A stretch of 53,499 nt of DNA from Candidatus Zixiibacteriota bacterium. Lineage in GTDB: Bacteria > Zixibacteria > MSB-5A5 > JAABVY01. Positions 19,568 through 27,935 of this stretch are shown piece after piece. The position numbers and the translations under genes were made by a program. The notes beneath the pieces are model-generated. The model saw nothing but the letters and a program-made list of their open reading frames with translations. It did not search any database and was not told where the DNA came from. Position 1 is the first letter of the stretch, and each line of letters opens with the position of its first letter. The stretch is from assembly GCA_011056555.1 (NCBI GenBank), contig DSEQ01000014.1, positions 1 through 53,499 on the forward strand. Reading direction: 5' to 3'.

Positions 19568-20095
19568 ATGCCTCCACTCAAGCAAAGCGAGCTTTTGAAA
19601 AAGTTCAAGAAGATCAAGCTGTTGATTATGGATGTTGACGGTGTCCTGACGGATGATAAATTATATATTGGTCCCGAGGGCGCGGAGTTTAAGCGCTTCG
19701 ATATCGGTGACGGCCTGGCGACATGGTTCGCGCGCAGGATTGGACTGGAACTGGCGATAATATCATCGCGGCAGTCGGCCGCGACCGAGAGCCGCGCCGC
19801 CGAATTGCGCATTAAAAATCTCTACCAGGAATATGATAAGCTGGCATCGTATGAGGATGTGAAAAAGAAAACTGGATGCACTGACAGCGAGGTATGTTTT
19901 ATCGGGAATGATCTCCTGGATATCGAGCTGGCAAAGCTGGTGGGGGTGGCGGCCTGTACCTCCGATGGAATAAAAGAGTTGAAAAAAGTCTGCCATTATG
20001 TTACCAAGAAAAAAGGCGGCGACAGCGCTGTCAGGGAAGTGATCGAACTGATCATGAAATCACGCGGCATCAAGCCGGAGGATTTGCTCAAGTGA
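19568..20095 (+). CDS. kdsC: Kdo-8-phosphate phosphatase
   Basis: A 175-residue HAD-superfamily phosphatase of KdsC length. Motif I is 'LLIMDVDGVLTDD'; 'IISSRQSAATESRAAEL' carries motif II, and 'CFIGNDLLDIELAKLVG' has the motif IV acidic pair. It removes phosphate from Kdo-8-P. The ATG at 19568 is two bases after the kdsA stop and matches the family length; the longer in-frame extension to 19442 would overlap kdsA heavily and is rejected. Its TGA overlaps the GTG start of kdsD by four bases. Confidence 0.95.
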   Translation: MPPLKQSELLKKFKKIKLLIMDVDGVLTDDKLYIGPEGAEFKRFDIGDGLATWFARRIGLELAIISSRQSAATESRAAELRIKNLYQEYDKLASYEDVKKKTGCTDSEVCFIGNDLLDIELAKLVGVAACTSDGIKELKKVCHYVTKKKGGDSAVREVIELIMKSRGIKPEDLLK

Positions 20096-21051
20096 GCCTG
20101 GAAATTGCAAAAGAGATAATCAGGAAAGAGTCGCAGGCGGTCAGCCAGCTGATCGACAAGCTGGATGAGAATTTTGAGAAGGCCGTAGAGCTTATCTTTA
20201 ACTGCAGAGGCCGTGTGATAATAACCGGCATGGGCAAGTCCGGCATTATCGGAAGGAAAATCACCGCCACCTTCAATTCCACAGGCACCCCGGCAGTTTT
20301 CATGCATCCCAGCGAGGCGATTCATGGCGATCTGGGGATCATGCGCAAGGAGGATGTTGTCCTGATTATATCCAAGTCCGGTGACACTGATGAAATCTTT
20401 GAACTTCTGATTCCATTCAAGCGCATTGGCGTGCCTGTGATTTCGATTGTCGGCAATAAATCCTCGCAGCTGGCTGAATCATCCGACTGCTTTATCGATG
20501 CCTCTGTGGATCAGGAGGCCGAGGCATATAATCTTGTGCCGACATGTTCTACTACTGCGGCCCTTGTAATCGGGGATGCTCTCGCTATTGTGCTTCTCAA
20601 GATGCGTGATTTCTCGCCCGAGGATTTTGCACGGCTGCATCCGGGGGGTGCGCTGGGACGCAAGCTTCTGCTTCGGGTAGAAGACTTGATGCATACCGGC
20701 GAGGAGATACCGACTGTGATGCTTGATTCATCTATTCAGGAGACAATTCTGGAGATGACCTCAAAACGGCTGGGCACCACGCTGGTGGTCGATTCAGACG
20801 GCAAGCTGGCGGGAATTTTCACTGACGGCGACCTGCGCCGCCTGGTGGAGAAAAATGACAATTTTATGGGCAGGACCGCCGGGCAGATTATGATTGCCTC
20901 GCCCAAGACAGTATCCAAAGATGAGCTGGCTGATAAAGCTCTTAACATGATGGAATCCTTCCAGATAACCGCCCTCCCTGTAACAGACGGCGAGAATTAT
21001 CCCGTCGGCATACTGCATATTCATGATATCCTCAGAAGAAAAATTGTTTGA
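20092..21051 (+). CDS. kdsD: Arabinose-5-phosphate isomerase
   Basis: A 319-residue KdsD/KpsF-type isomerase that converts ribulose-5-P to arabinose-5-P, the substrate of KdsA. An N-terminal SIS domain ('VIITGMGKSGIIGRKI', 'LIISKSGDTDEI', 'NLVPTCSTTAAL', 'ARLHPGGALGRKL') is followed by two CBS domains (about 200-319, 'VEDLMHTGEEIPTV', 'LADKALNMMESFQITALPV'). It starts with GTG overlapping the kdsC stop (GTGA), so the two are translationally coupled. With kdsA, B and C it completes Kdo activation from ribulose-5-P. Confidence 0.95.
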   Translation: MSLEIAKEIIRKESQAVSQLIDKLDENFEKAVELIFNCRGRVIITGMGKSGIIGRKITATFNSTGTPAVFMHPSEAIHGDLGIMRKEDVVLIISKSGDTDEIFELLIPFKRIGVPVISIVGNKSSQLAESSDCFIDASVDQEAEAYNLVPTCSTTAALVIGDALAIVLLKMRDFSPEDFARLHPGGALGRKLLLRVEDLMHTGEEIPTVMLDSSIQETILEMTSKRLGTTLVVDSDGKLAGIFTDGDLRRLVEKNDNFMGRTAGQIMIASPKTVSKDELADKALNMMESFQITALPVTDGENYPVGILHIHDILRRKIV

Positions 21052-21122
21052 CGTTAAATCCTTCAAAAGATTTGAACTTTTGCCGAAATTAAGTTATAAA
21101 GGGGTGAGGAGAGTATTTTGTG

Positions 21123-21686
21123 ATGAAAATGACTTGGAAAATATCCGCTTTTATTATATTGGCCCCGTTGATTGTAATATCCTGTTCCGGCGACAAACCC
21201 AAGTCGGCAGATCAGGCTACCCGGGAAGCCCCGGGGACGGAGCAGGTGCTGGTGGATTCCAGGATCACTCTTCTCGAGGACGGGCTGACCACCGCGGTGA
21301 TCGACGCCAAGTATATCGAGAGACATTTCGGCGAGAAGAATACTATGGCGCGCGAGATTACCGCCTATTTTTATGATTCCACCGGAGCTATGACCTCATG
21401 GCTTACAGCCGATTCCGGTTTTGTAAATGAGAATCAGAATGTTCTCAATGTCTTCGGGGACGTCGAGGTGACCTCCAAAGACAGCGTTAAGCTCTATACC
21501 CAGACCTTAAGCTGGAATCAGAGTATGAACAGCGTGGTAACCGACGATTATGTGGAGATACATCGTGGAGAAGACATCATCCGCGGGTATGGTCTGGTTA
21601 CCGACCGCAATCTAAAAGAATATACGATCAAAAGACAGGTTACCGGCCGCATCAAAAATCTCCCGGGTAATGAGGAAGAAGAATAA
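21123..21686 (+). CDS. lptC: LptC-like LPS export lipoprotein
   Basis: A 187-residue protein with an N-terminal hydrophobic segment ending in a lipobox ('IVIS-C'), so a predicted lipoprotein. The rest is a beta-jellyroll pattern of the LptC/OstA type: 'DGLTTAVIDAKYIERH', 'LTADSGFVNENQNVLNVFGDVEV', 'DSVKLYTQTLSWNQ', 'ITGYG'-like 'DIIRGYGLVTD'. LptC links the LptBFG transporter to the periplasmic LptA bridge. GAGGAGAG lies 9 bases before the ATG at 21123. The position directly after kdsD supports an LPS role. Being a lipoprotein rather than a bitopic protein is a variation seen in other phyla. Confidence 0.85.
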   Translation: MKMTWKISAFIILAPLIVISCSGDKPKSADQATREAPGTEQVLVDSRITLLEDGLTTAVIDAKYIERHFGEKNTMAREITAYFYDSTGAMTSWLTADSGFVNENQNVLNVFGDVEVTSKDSVKLYTQTLSWNQSMNSVVTDDYVEIHRGEDIIRGYGLVTDRNLKEYTIKRQVTGRIKNLPGNEEEE

Positions 21687-21786
21687 TCCGCCATTTGCGG
21701 AGCACGAGGACGTATTCCGTCAGAGTCCGGACAGGTCCGCGCACGAATTTCTATATTATATAAGGATTCGGTGACCTAATCTATAA

Positions 21787-21994
21787 GGCTTGTTGAAAAA
21801 GCCAGCATATAGAAATAAGAACCGTACAGGTCATTCCGAGGGAGTCCCGCCGAAGGCGAGGACGACCGTGGGAATCTCCGCGGTTGCCTCAAGAATGGTC
21901 GTGGAGATTGCCACGTCCGTCAAGAGCCGGATTCAAAATCGCTTCACTCCTCGCAATGACGAATATCGATGCATTCAGGGTTTATCAACAAGCC
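21787..21994. repeat. Composite inverted-repeat element with 10-bp terminal repeats (MITE-like)
   Basis: A 208-base non-coding element. Its ends are perfect inverted repeats GGCTTGTTGA (21787-21796) and TCAACAAGCC (21985-21994). Inside, two arms of the same unit face each other: 21830-21879 begins GTCATTCCGAGG and ends GGGAATCTCC, and 21903-21960 read in reverse begins GTCATTGCGAGGAG and ends GGCAATCTCC. The left arm contains its own small hairpin (GTCCCGCC...GAGGAC). A related element lies at 32139-32290. The open frame across it is not a gene. Confidence 0.75.
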
Positions 21995-22058
21995 CTAAAG
22001 CTTGGGGCAGCCGCCAGAGCTTTGATTTCCTTCCGGATTCTTCTCGACATCTGGAAAT

Positions 22059-23444
22059 TCAAATTGTCATAAAGAGATTATTCAGTGATTCGCCGAGGGT
22101 GGGATGGGCTATGGCGGTGTCGCGGATTCTGGTATAGGGCAGACCACCCAGCATTGCCATCTGAAGGATATTCATGATCTCGCCCCCTTCGACCCCCAAG
22201 ATCGAGCAGCCCAAAATTCGTTTGGAGTCGGCATCTATGACAGCTTTCATAAATCCGCGTGTTTCATCCATCTCAAGCGCACGCGCTACGCTTGACAGCG
22301 GCATTTTCGCGACTTTATAATTCAAATTTGCGAATCTGGCATCGTTCTCACTAATGCCTACTCGTCCAAGCTGCGGGTCGATAAAGACAACATAGGGCAC
22401 CAGACGTCCCTTGATCGAAGCATTACCATTGTCCAGGATATTCTCCTTTAACACACGGTAGTCATCATAAGAAATATGTGTAAAAGCCGGACTGCCTTTG
22501 ACATCACCAATACAATATATCCCCTCAACAGAAGTTTCGAGCCGGTCATTGGCCCGGATAAATCCGCGCTCATCAGTCTCGATTCCCGCTGACTGCAGAT
22601 TCAGCATATCTGTATTCGGGGTTCGTCCTGCGGCTACAAGAAGATGGGTGCCCTCCAACTGTTTTTCTCCCGTTTCTGTTTCGAGAGTGATCAAAATATT
22701 GCCGCTATTCTTCCTGATGACGCTTTTCGCCCCGGTTTTGAGGAAGACTTCGATGCCGTCCTGCTCAAATATTTTTGCCACTTCCTCGGAGACGTCGGAA
22801 TCCTCCCGTCCCAGAAGCTGCGCGCCAAGCTGGATAATGGCGACTTTGCTCCCAAAACGCCTGAACATCTGCCCAAATTCACAGCCGACATATCCGCCCC
22901 CGATGATTAAAAGATGCTCAGGCTGTGAATCGAGCTCCATAATCGATTCGGAATCGAGATAGCCGATATCATCGATACCCTCAACAGGGGGAATTGCGGG
23001 ACGTGTACCGGTATTGATAAAAATCTGATCTCCGGTAATGTGCTGTTCCTCATGCTGCTTTCGGATTCTGATTTTTTTTTCAGATATGAATCCTGCCTCA
23101 CCTCGAAACAGATTTATATTATCGTGGTCAAGGCGTTTTTCGATACCGCTTCGGAAGCTTTTTACGATTTCGCGCTTTCGTCCACGAATCTTCTTGAAAT
23201 CAATTTTAATCTCCCCTGTCTCCACGCCGTAGTCCGATCCGCGTCCTGCCAGGTACGCCACCCGTGCGCTGGCAACCATAGTTTTAGTCGGTGTACATCC
23301 AAAGTTGATACAGCTTCCGCCCAGATGGTTTTTTTCTATTACGGCTATTCTCCGTCCGGCCCCGGCAAGGTCGACTGCCAGGGGTACTGCTCCCTGGCCG
23401 GTGCCAATTATTATGGCATCGTAATGCCCGGAATGTTTGCTCAA
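22059..23444 (-). CDS. Class I flavin pyridine nucleotide-disulfide oxidoreductase (mercuric reductase/lipoamide dehydrogenase-like)
   Basis: A 461-residue protein. It has an FAD-binding 'IIIGTGQGAVPLAVDLAGAG', the redox-active cysteine pair 'GGSCINFGCTPTK', an NAD(P)-binding 'LLIIGGGYVGCEFGQMFRR', 'GIYCIGDVKG', and the dimerisation domain ending 'DTAIAHPTLGESLNNLF', with the His-Pro active-site dyad. It lacks the N-terminal heavy-metal domain and C-terminal Cys pair of MerA, so substrate is uncertain: a low-molecular-weight disulfide or protein disulfide is likely. The start is a TTG with AGGGG six bases upstream, 9 bases after the EgtD-like gene, so they form an operon. Confidence 0.88.
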   Translation of the reverse strand: MSKHSGHYDAIIIGTGQGAVPLAVDLAGAGRRIAVIEKNHLGGSCINFGCTPTKTMVASARVAYLAGRGSDYGVETGEIKIDFKKIRGRKREIVKSFRSGIEKRLDHDNINLFRGEAGFISEKKIRIRKQHEEQHITGDQIFINTGTRPAIPPVEGIDDIGYLDSESIMELDSQPEHLLIIGGGYVGCEFGQMFRRFGSKVAIIQLGAQLLGREDSDVSEEVAKIFEQDGIEVFLKTGAKSVIRKNSGNILITLETETGEKQLEGTHLLVAAGRTPNTDMLNLQSAGIETDERGFIRANDRLETSVEGIYCIGDVKGSPAFTHISYDDYRVLKENILDNGNASIKGRLVPYVVFIDPQLGRVGISENDARFANLNYKVAKMPLSSVARALEMDETRGFMKAVIDADSKRILGCSILGVEGGEIMNILQMAMLGGLPYTRIRDTAIAHPTLGESLNNLFMTI

Positions 23445-23453
23445 GCGTTGCCC

Positions 23454-24488
23454 CTATTCGGAAGTATTGTTCTCGCTCTTTTTTACTTCCCAGATGGAAT
23501 CGATGAAATATTTTTTGGAATCATGCAGGTGTTCACGGACAACGAAGCCGGTTTCTCTGGCGAGATTGTCAATATCGGATTGCAAGTATTTATAAGAATA
23601 CTCCACATGAATCGGCTCCCAGGGTCCGAAGCTGAAAGATCTTCCAATTTCTTCTATAAAGACTTCCTGCTTCTCGAGACTGACCAGATAACTTTCCATA
23701 GCTCCGCTGAAGACATCATATGTGCCGAAATGCCTGAATTTGGACAGGTCAAACTGCCCGCCCAGCTCGCGGTTGATTCTGGCCAGCATATTGAGGTTGA
23801 ATTTCGCGGTCACTCCCTCGCAATCGTTGTAAGCCCTGAGCAGCAGCTCGATATCCTTCTTGAGATCGAAGCCGATTAAGACGAGGTCACCGCTGTTCAG
23901 GCAGCTCCAGAGGTTGCGGAGGAATACACGCGCCTCGGCATGGCTGAAATTGCCGATGTTCGAACCCAGAAAGAGCACCAGGTTTTTCCTTTCTGAACGA
24001 TTATTCAGCCATTTGATACCCGAAAAATATTCCGAGACTATAGCTTCCACCTGTATCAAGGGAAATCGGCGGTCAAGTTCATCGCACAGCTCGATCATTG
24101 CGGACCTCGAGATATCGATCGGCACATATTGAAAATCCAGATCCATTTTCAGGAAATGATCCAGAAGCAAGCTGGTCTTCTGGCCATCCCCCGAGCCGAA
24201 CTCGATTAAATTAAATGGTTCATCACCAATCTGACTGACAATCCGGTCTTTATTTTTCTCCAGGGTTTCTTTCTCGCATTGGGTTGGATAATATTCCTTG
24301 AGCCTGGTTATCTCTGTAAACAGCCGGCTGCCTTCGGCATCATAAAGATATTTCGAGGGCAGTCTTTTGTTCATCTCTGAAAGCCCCACCAGCACGTCAA
24401 GCGCAAAAGCTTCCAGATCCCCGAAAGTACTTACACTATCGCCGGGGCTTATAATTCTCATCTGTCGATTCTTATGATTGGTTTTCAT
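23454..24488 (-). CDS. EgtD-like histidine N-alpha-methyltransferase family protein
   Basis: About 344 residues of the EgtD/Methyltransf_33 family. It has 'ALDVLVGLSEMNKRLPSKYLYD', 'GSRLFTEITRLKEYYPTQ', the SAM-binding 'LIEFGSGDGQKTSLLL', 'YVPIDISRSAM', 'LFLGSNIGNF', and 'IHVEYSYKY', whose Glu-x-Ser matches the position where mycobacterial EgtD holds the histidine amino group. Characterised members trimethylate histidine to hercynine. No EgtB, EgtC or EanB gene is nearby. The ATG at 24488 is a compromise; a TTG at 24503 and an ATG at 24461 are possible and none has a clear ribosome binding site. It is co-transcribed with the flavin disulfide reductase. Confidence 0.85.
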   Translation of the reverse strand: MKTNHKNRQMRIISPGDSVSTFGDLEAFALDVLVGLSEMNKRLPSKYLYDAEGSRLFTEITRLKEYYPTQCEKETLEKNKDRIVSQIGDEPFNLIEFGSGDGQKTSLLLDHFLKMDLDFQYVPIDISRSAMIELCDELDRRFPLIQVEAIVSEYFSGIKWLNNRSERKNLVLFLGSNIGNFSHAEARVFLRNLWSCLNSGDLVLIGFDLKKDIELLLRAYNDCEGVTAKFNLNMLARINRELGGQFDLSKFRHFGTYDVFSGAMESYLVSLEKQEVFIEEIGRSFSFGPWEPIHVEYSYKYLQSDIDNLARETGFVVREHLHDSKKYFIDSIWEVKKSENNTSE

Positions 24489-24675
24489 ATCGGTTGATAT
24501 CAATCAGGAAAAGTTCCCTGACGGCTCCCGGGTTTTAGGCTCTGGACATGAGCTATTATAAATATTATAAAGTTGGTCCTATTTATTAGCTAAAACCGCA
24601 GGATCAGAATTATGTTCCGACTATGGCTTTATGAGGATTATTTTATTGCAATTGAAGAACTTGACTCTAAAATCG

Positions 24676-24703
24676 TTGACAATATTTGTAAAGATGGTAT
24701 TTT
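24676..24703 (+). promoter_or_regulatory. Promoter of the M28 peptidase gene
   Basis: TTGACA (24676-24681), 16 bases, TATTTT (24698-24703), about 100 bases upstream of the gene. The rest of the 24489-24801 gap is AT-rich with no recognisable gene. Confidence 0.6.
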
Positions 24704-24801
24704 GAAACAAGAAACAGCATTGAAGTCATACTTTTCGTATTTCTTACAAGAGCTTGGATAAAAAATCTTCTTTTACATATCATAAGAGTCCTGGAGGTAG
24801 A

Positions 24802-27540
24802 ATGATTAAGGCCACAATCAGCATTGGATCAAGAAATGCATTATTTATCGGTTTATTATTGGCAGCGCTTTTATTTGCCGGAAATATGGCGATTGGCGAA
24901 GAAGAGGCGGTAAGGGGCGACTTATATAAGATAGTTGTTTCATCAAAAACGGATGCCGTAAATTTAGAGAGCTCTCCGGCTGTGCCGGTGCTGGCTTTGC
25001 ATGATGGTTATCTGGCGATAGTAGAGCCTGGCGATCAGGAGATTCTGGACGAATCCGGTTTAAACTACACTCTTCTTGCTTCTAATGTAAGCCGTTCTGA
25101 ATTGGCACTGGATAATCGTATGGACAGGGAAAATGCCGAAAAATTCGAGATAGTATATGAATCCGGAGATATGCGGGTGTTCCGGGTGGACTTCGAGCAG
25201 ATTGAAAAGAGGGAACCGCGGCCTCAACTCATTCCGCTCAGAACTGCAAGAGTGCCGATTGTCTATCCTGAAGCTGAAAAATTCGATCGGGATATGATTT
25301 CCGGTGTAGGTGATTTGCTGACATTGATTTCGATTGTCAGCCAGGATTCGCTGGAATCATATACATATCGCCTGCAGGCTTTCTACCGCCGCCTGGCGGG
25401 CACCGATTCCAACTATGCGGCCCGGGACTGGATTCAATCCAAGTTCATCGAATTCGGTTACGATTCGGTTTATCTTGATCCTTTTACATCCTATGTCGGT
25501 AATTGCTATAATGTTGTTGCGGTCAAGGAGGGCTCTATCCGGCCCGATCTCCAGGTTGTGGTGGGCGGTCATTTTGACGGCGTGAGCGGTTCGCCGGCTG
25601 CTGATGATAATGGTTCCGGCACAGCCGCTACACTGGAACTTGCACGAATTTTGATGAATGAAGAGACCGATGTCACCTTTATCTTTATCACATTCGACTC
25701 TGAAGAACAGGGACTTAATGGTTCTTATCATTATGCCGACAATGCCGCTGCCAACGGCGACAGTATTATTTATATGTTCAACATGGACATGATAGCGCAT
25801 TACGAGAATACCAATACATGCAAATTATATTATGGGCCCGTTCTGACATACACCGACCTTTGTGCCGACCTGGCCGATTCTCTGGTCGGCATAAGTTCAA
25901 TTTATTCCGGATCATTGAGTGGCTCAGACCATCATCCCTTTATTCAGAATGGCTATGAGGCGACGTTCCTGCACGAGGGTATATTCTCGACCGTTTACCA
26001 CAGTTCCCAGGACAGCACCACATATATGAACTTCTCATATATGACTGACATGACCAAAGCGGCGCTGGCGACGGTTTATGTTGTGGGCCAGACATATGCT
26101 CAGCCCCAGGTTGCCTTCAACTTCCCGGGCGGTCTTCCTGAGGGCCTAGTTCCAGACCAGCCGACTACGTTCAGTGTCGAGGTTTATGGTCTGAACGCCG
26201 GAATACCGGTTCCCGGATCGGGCAAGCTCTTCTATTCAATTGTAGGAGGTCCTTTCGACAGCACGGATATGGTTGAGACTCTGCCCAATTTATATAGTGC
26301 TACACTTCCAGCCACGGCCTGTGGAACGAGAGTGGCATTTTATGTCGGCGCAGACGAGCAGGAAAACGGCCGCTTTTATGATACTGATGTTCCCCATTCC
26401 GCGGCAGCCGCTACAAATCTGGCCTATTCCATAGATGATAATTTCCAGACCGACCAGGGCTGGACCACGGCAATTGTGGGAGCGACCAGCGGATACTGGG
26501 AAAGAGGGGTGCCTGTCGATGACGACGGCTGGGAATATGATCCGGCTTCGGATGCCGATGGCAGCGGGATGTGCTACCTGACCCAAAATCAATATGGAAA
26601 TACCGATGTTGATAACGGCGCGGTCCGTTTAATATCCCCGATATTCGATATGTCGCTGCCGGGTACGATTTCCTATAACTATTATCTTTTTCTGACCAAT
26701 ACCGAGGGCGGCGTGGATAAGCTCCTGGTGGAAATCAATAATAGCGGTGGGGCCGGTCTCTGGACCACAATTGCGGTGCATGATGAACACAACGGACTGG
26801 ACTGGAACCATAATGAGATCACAGAACTGGATCTGGCGGCCGCGGGAGTGGCCTTGAGTGATAACATGCAGATACGTTTCACCGCCAATGACGCTGATCC
26901 GCAGAGCATTGTGGAGGCGGGAGTTGATGCCTTCAAAGTTACCCAGATTCAGTGCTACGAAGAGGTTGCCGTGAGCGGTCTGCAGGTGTATGACTCAACC
27001 AGCATAATAATATCGGCTGAAAATGACATAATTTCCGGGTCTATAGAACTGACCGAGGGGAATATTTCTCCCGAATATGAGGTCTGGTTTATGGATGATC
27101 AGGAGCAGATTTATCAACCGGATACAAATTATTATTCCATGGATGTCGCAGTTTCCGAAGCCACCATTGCGTCGGCGGAATTAACGGGCAACTGGTCGTT
27201 TCAAATCACTGCCATCCAGCCCGGGGAGACCGATTTCACAATCCAGCTTAAATTGAATGATGCTGCTTATTACTCCTCCCCTCTCATACCGATCAATGTT
27301 GCCCCGGATTACATTGTCGGGGATGCCAATTTCGACGGCAGTATAAATGTCAGCGATGCGGTAGCGATCATAAATTATGTCTTTGTCGGAGGCGACCCGC
27401 CTGTTCCGGAGGAGGCCGCGGGCGATGCCAACTGTGACGGCACTGTTAATGTTTCAGACGCGGTCATGATCGTTAACTATGTTTTTGTGGGCGGTAATCC
27501 TCCCGGAGATCCTGACGGTGACGGCGAGCCTGACTGTTAG
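24802..27540 (+). CDS. Secreted M28-family zinc peptidase with C-terminal dockerin-like tail
   Basis: A 912-residue protein. The start at 24802 has GGAGGTAG just upstream and gives a signal peptide (about 1-32, 'LLLAALLFAGNMAIGEE'). The M28 core (about 190-430) shows the metal ligands in order: 'VVGGHFDGVSGSPAADDNGS' (His, Asp), 'FDSEEQGLNGS' (Glu-Glu), 'FNMDMIAHY' (Asp), and 'SGSDHHPFIQNG' (His). Beta-sandwich domains follow, then a tail with two 'NVSDAVxIxNYVFVGG' repeats ending in 'DPDGDGEPDC'. It probably acts as an extracellular aminopeptidase. An upstream promoter and a downstream terminator make it a single-gene unit. Confidence 0.92.
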   Translation: MIKATISIGSRNALFIGLLLAALLFAGNMAIGEEEAVRGDLYKIVVSSKTDAVNLESSPAVPVLALHDGYLAIVEPGDQEILDESGLNYTLLASNVSRSELALDNRMDRENAEKFEIVYESGDMRVFRVDFEQIEKREPRPQLIPLRTARVPIVYPEAEKFDRDMISGVGDLLTLISIVSQDSLESYTYRLQAFYRRLAGTDSNYAARDWIQSKFIEFGYDSVYLDPFTSYVGNCYNVVAVKEGSIRPDLQVVVGGHFDGVSGSPAADDNGSGTAATLELARILMNEETDVTFIFITFDSEEQGLNGSYHYADNAAANGDSIIYMFNMDMIAHYENTNTCKLYYGPVLTYTDLCADLADSLVGISSIYSGSLSGSDHHPFIQNGYEATFLHEGIFSTVYHSSQDSTTYMNFSYMTDMTKAALATVYVVGQTYAQPQVAFNFPGGLPEGLVPDQPTTFSVEVYGLNAGIPVPGSGKLFYSIVGGPFDSTDMVETLPNLYSATLPATACGTRVAFYVGADEQENGRFYDTDVPHSAAAATNLAYSIDDNFQTDQGWTTAIVGATSGYWERGVPVDDDGWEYDPASDADGSGMCYLTQNQYGNTDVDNGAVRLISPIFDMSLPGTISYNYYLFLTNTEGGVDKLLVEINNSGGAGLWTTIAVHDEHNGLDWNHNEITELDLAAAGVALSDNMQIRFTANDADPQSIVEAGVDAFKVTQIQCYEEVAVSGLQVYDSTSIIISAENDIISGSIELTEGNISPEYEVWFMDDQEQIYQPDTNYYSMDVAVSEATIASAELTGNWSFQITAIQPGETDFTIQLKLNDAAYYSSPLIPINVAPDYIVGDANFDGSINVSDAVAIINYVFVGGDPPVPEEAAGDANCDGTVNVSDAVMIVNYVFVGGNPPGDPDGDGEPDC

Positions 27541-27562
27541 ATTTAAACGATTGTATAGAAAT

Positions 27563-27597
27563 AAAAGCCCGCTTGATTCTATCGAGCGGGCTTTTTT
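27563..27597 (+). terminator. Intrinsic terminator of the M28 peptidase gene
   Basis: AAAAGCCCGCT (27564-27574) pairs with AGCGGGCTTTT (27585-27595), followed by further T residues. It lies about 25 bases after the stop. Confidence 0.9.
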
Positions 27598-27707
27598 GTA
27601 CATTAGATCAATATTACTCACCATAAGAAAATATATCTCTAACAAAATTTTTTTAATTTACGTTGCCGCTATGGGGCTCCGAGCGGCATTTTCACGTTCC
27701 TGTAATG

Positions 27708-27735
27708 CAGGGCGCACTTATCTGCGCCCTGTTTT
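27708..27735 (+). terminator. Second terminator-like hairpin
   Basis: CAGGGCGCA (27708-27716) pairs with TGCGCCCTG (27723-27731), followed by TTTT. A weaker hairpin (GCCGCT...AGCGGC) lies at 27665-27687. No gene is recognised between 27541 and 27935; these hairpins could be a backup terminator. Confidence 0.5.
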
Positions 27736-27774
27736 GATTGCCACTGAAGTCAAATCTGCCGACAGATAATCACC

Positions 27775-27803
27775 TTGACAGTTTTATTAATGTGAGCTAC
27801 ATT
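27775..27803 (+). promoter_or_regulatory. Promoter of the glutamate dehydrogenase-like gene
   Basis: TTGACA (27775-27780), 17 bases, TACATT (27798-27803). It implies a leader of about 125 bases before the start codon. Confidence 0.65.
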
Positions 27804-27935
27804 TTGCTCGATGCTGAGATATTTGTTTGACAGCTTCAACAGGATGATTCTGCGCGGATCTAATTTGAATCTATCCAGGGGCGGTCAACGGTTTAAATCG
27901 AGACACTTTACTTTTCAATGGAGAGATCTGTAAAT

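Noticed and set aside
21790..22137. Plus-strand open frame of 115 codons
   Set aside because: It runs through the inverted-repeat element and into the 3' end of the opposite flavin reductase gene; it has no ribosome binding site and its residues reflect the repeat.
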